The notes below the pieces were generated by a model. The model was not told the DNA's origin and ran no database searches. It saw only the letters and a program-made list of their open reading frames with translations. A program made the position numbers and the translations under genes. Shown here one piece after another: positions 31,434 through 32,248 of a stretch of DNA of 32,248 nucleotides. The DNA is from Pseudomonadota bacterium (GTDB lineage: Bacteria > Pseudomonadota > Gammaproteobacteria > Competibacterales > Competibacteraceae), in NCBI GenBank assembly GCA_030917925.1, contig JAUPTV010000009.1, forward strand, positions 1-32,248. The letters run 5' to 3'. Position 1 is the first letter of the stretch. Each line of letters opens with the position of its first letter.

Positions 31434-32248
31434 ATGAATAATCATCAGGAAAAACGCTTATTGCAACCGGCGCTACTGACCGGGATGCTGATTTTAGGGT
31501 CATCGCTCTGGTTCAATCCGGCTCAGGGCGCGGAATGTAAGCCAACACAGTCCAGACCGATCACGCTAACCTTGAACAAGTCGCGGGTGGTCACACTGGA
31601 TCAGGCAGTGGGTAAGCTGTCGGTCGGCACACCTAATATTGCCAACATTCCCGACATGCCTCAGCAGACTGTCGCGGAATCGGTCGATTATCTGATGGTC
31701 AGCCAGGGCCAGATTCTGCTGGTCGGCAAGATGCCGGGCAGTACCAATCTGATTGTCTGGGATGAAACCGGCTGTGTCATCGCCATTTTTGACATCGAAG
31801 TGACCCCGGATGTATCCACCCTGCAGGCCAAACTGCACGATGTGTTGCCGGGGGAAAAAAATATCAAAATCCACGCCGCGCAAAATGCATTGATCCTGAG
31901 CGGCGAAGTATCCAACCCTTGGCGGATGAGTGCGGCGTTGCGGCTGGCGAATGCCTTCGTCGGTAACTCAGCGACATCGGGCGCTGCCGGTGGGCAAAGC
32001 GGGGCCGGGCAAGAGAATGTTATCAACATGTTGCAGGTTGGCGGTGTGCAGCAGGTGATGCTGGAAGTCAAGGTCGCGGAGGTCAACCGCCAGGTCTTCA
32101 AGAAACTCGGGATCAACACCAACATTTTCAGCCCGCAAGGCAAATGGGGTTTCGGGGCGGTCAAGGGCGGCGCGACCTTCCCGAATGCTGATTTCGGGGA
32201 TGCCGGTCAAATCGGGATTGACCCCAGCAGCAGTGAGATCGGAAGAGC
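31434..32248 (+). CDS. cpaC: Flp pilus secretin CpaC/RcpA, N-terminal part
   Basis: The start is fixed by GGGGAG seven bases upstream of the ATG at 31434; the gene runs off the right edge after about 270 codons. Features in order: a signal peptide ending near NPAQG-AECK; the secretin N-terminal pilus domain (about 45-125, TLNKSRVVTLDQAVGKLSVG, ending in IFDIEVTPD); a BON-like domain (about 128-180, ILSGEVSNPWRMSAAL); and the beginning of the secretin domain (VMLEVKVAEVNRQVFKKLGINT). It would form the outer-membrane channel for Flp pili. The last four or five codons come from sequence identical to an Illumina adapter and should not be trusted. Confidence 0.92.
   Translation, partial: MNNHQEKRLLQPALLTGMLILGSSLWFNPAQGAECKPTQSRPITLTLNKSRVVTLDQAVGKLSVGTPNIANIPDMPQQTVAESVDYLMVSQGQILLVGKMPGSTNLIVWDETGCVIAIFDIEVTPDVSTLQAKLHDVLPGEKNIKIHAAQNALILSGEVSNPWRMSAALRLANAFVGNSATSGAAGGQSGAGQENVINMLQVGGVQQVMLEVKVAEVNRQVFKKLGINTNIFSPQGKWGFGAVKGGATFPNADFGDAGQIGIDPSSSEIGR
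32236..32248 (+). other. Illumina adapter sequence at contig end
   Basis: AGATCGGAAGAGC, the universal 13-base start of Illumina TruSeq-type adapters, forms the exact last 13 bases. It is almost certainly a library artefact left by read-through, not genomic DNA. Confidence 0.9.

Overview
The window looks like a chromosomal contig from a GC-rich gammaproteobacterium. The reasons are a CysB/Sbp pair, a GacA/UvrY-type regulator, a PPK1 plus two-domain PPK2 pair, Slt-type murein transglycosylases and a Tad/Flp pilus locus. The intergenic repeat style resembles that of Competibacteraceae or Chromatiales-like genomes, but this assignment is an impression from protein and repeat style and was not tested. 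No rRNA, tRNA, CRISPR array or complete insertion sequence is visible. The last 13 bases match the common Illumina adapter prefix, so the right edge is probably an assembly artefact.

Left half (1-12.8 kb), mostly housekeeping: the 5' end of an MmeI-type restriction-methylation gene leaving the left edge; a sulfate-binding protein followed by CysB; a minus-strand polyphosphate operon (polyphosphate:AMP phosphotransferase, then PPK1); two lytic transglycosylases; an exported beta-carbonic anhydrase; an MFS transporter; a class II aldolase-like protein; and a NarL/GacA-type response regulator.

Middle (13.2-17.1 kb), signalling: a triple-PAS protein with a degenerate GGDEF active site (DGEKF) but an intact RxxD inhibitory site; an OmpR-type regulator whose receiver has lost its phospho-acceptor Asp; and an exported DsbA-like thioredoxin-fold protein.

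Right half (17.1-32.2 kb), a secreted-matrix and pilus region. Three class I GEMM (cyclic dinucleotide) riboswitches are visible. One precedes a large Cys-rich secreted protein (17818-20022). One, on the minus strand, precedes a secreted Ig-repeat/beta-propeller protein (20311-22950). One precedes an Flp pilin (28250-28420) that opens a Tad locus: flp, tadV prepilin peptidase, an AAA+ ATPase, cpaB and a truncated cpaC secretin. A palindromic site, TTAAC-N5-GTTAA, occurs four times upstream of the Cys-rich gene and once upstream of a stand-alone IS630-type helix-turn-helix protein (23715-24179). At the promoter-proximal copies it lies at identical distance from a TAGAGT -10-like element. Between these lie two lipoproteins, one Ig-like with a helical C-terminal segment and one with a FlgO-like domain.

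The proposed biology is a cyclic-dinucleotide-controlled programme that switches on extracellular matrix/adhesin proteins and Flp pili together. It may have a second layer of control through the palindromic operator and a possibly domesticated transposase-derived DNA-binding protein. The riboswitches and genes are read directly from the sequence; the joint programme is inference.
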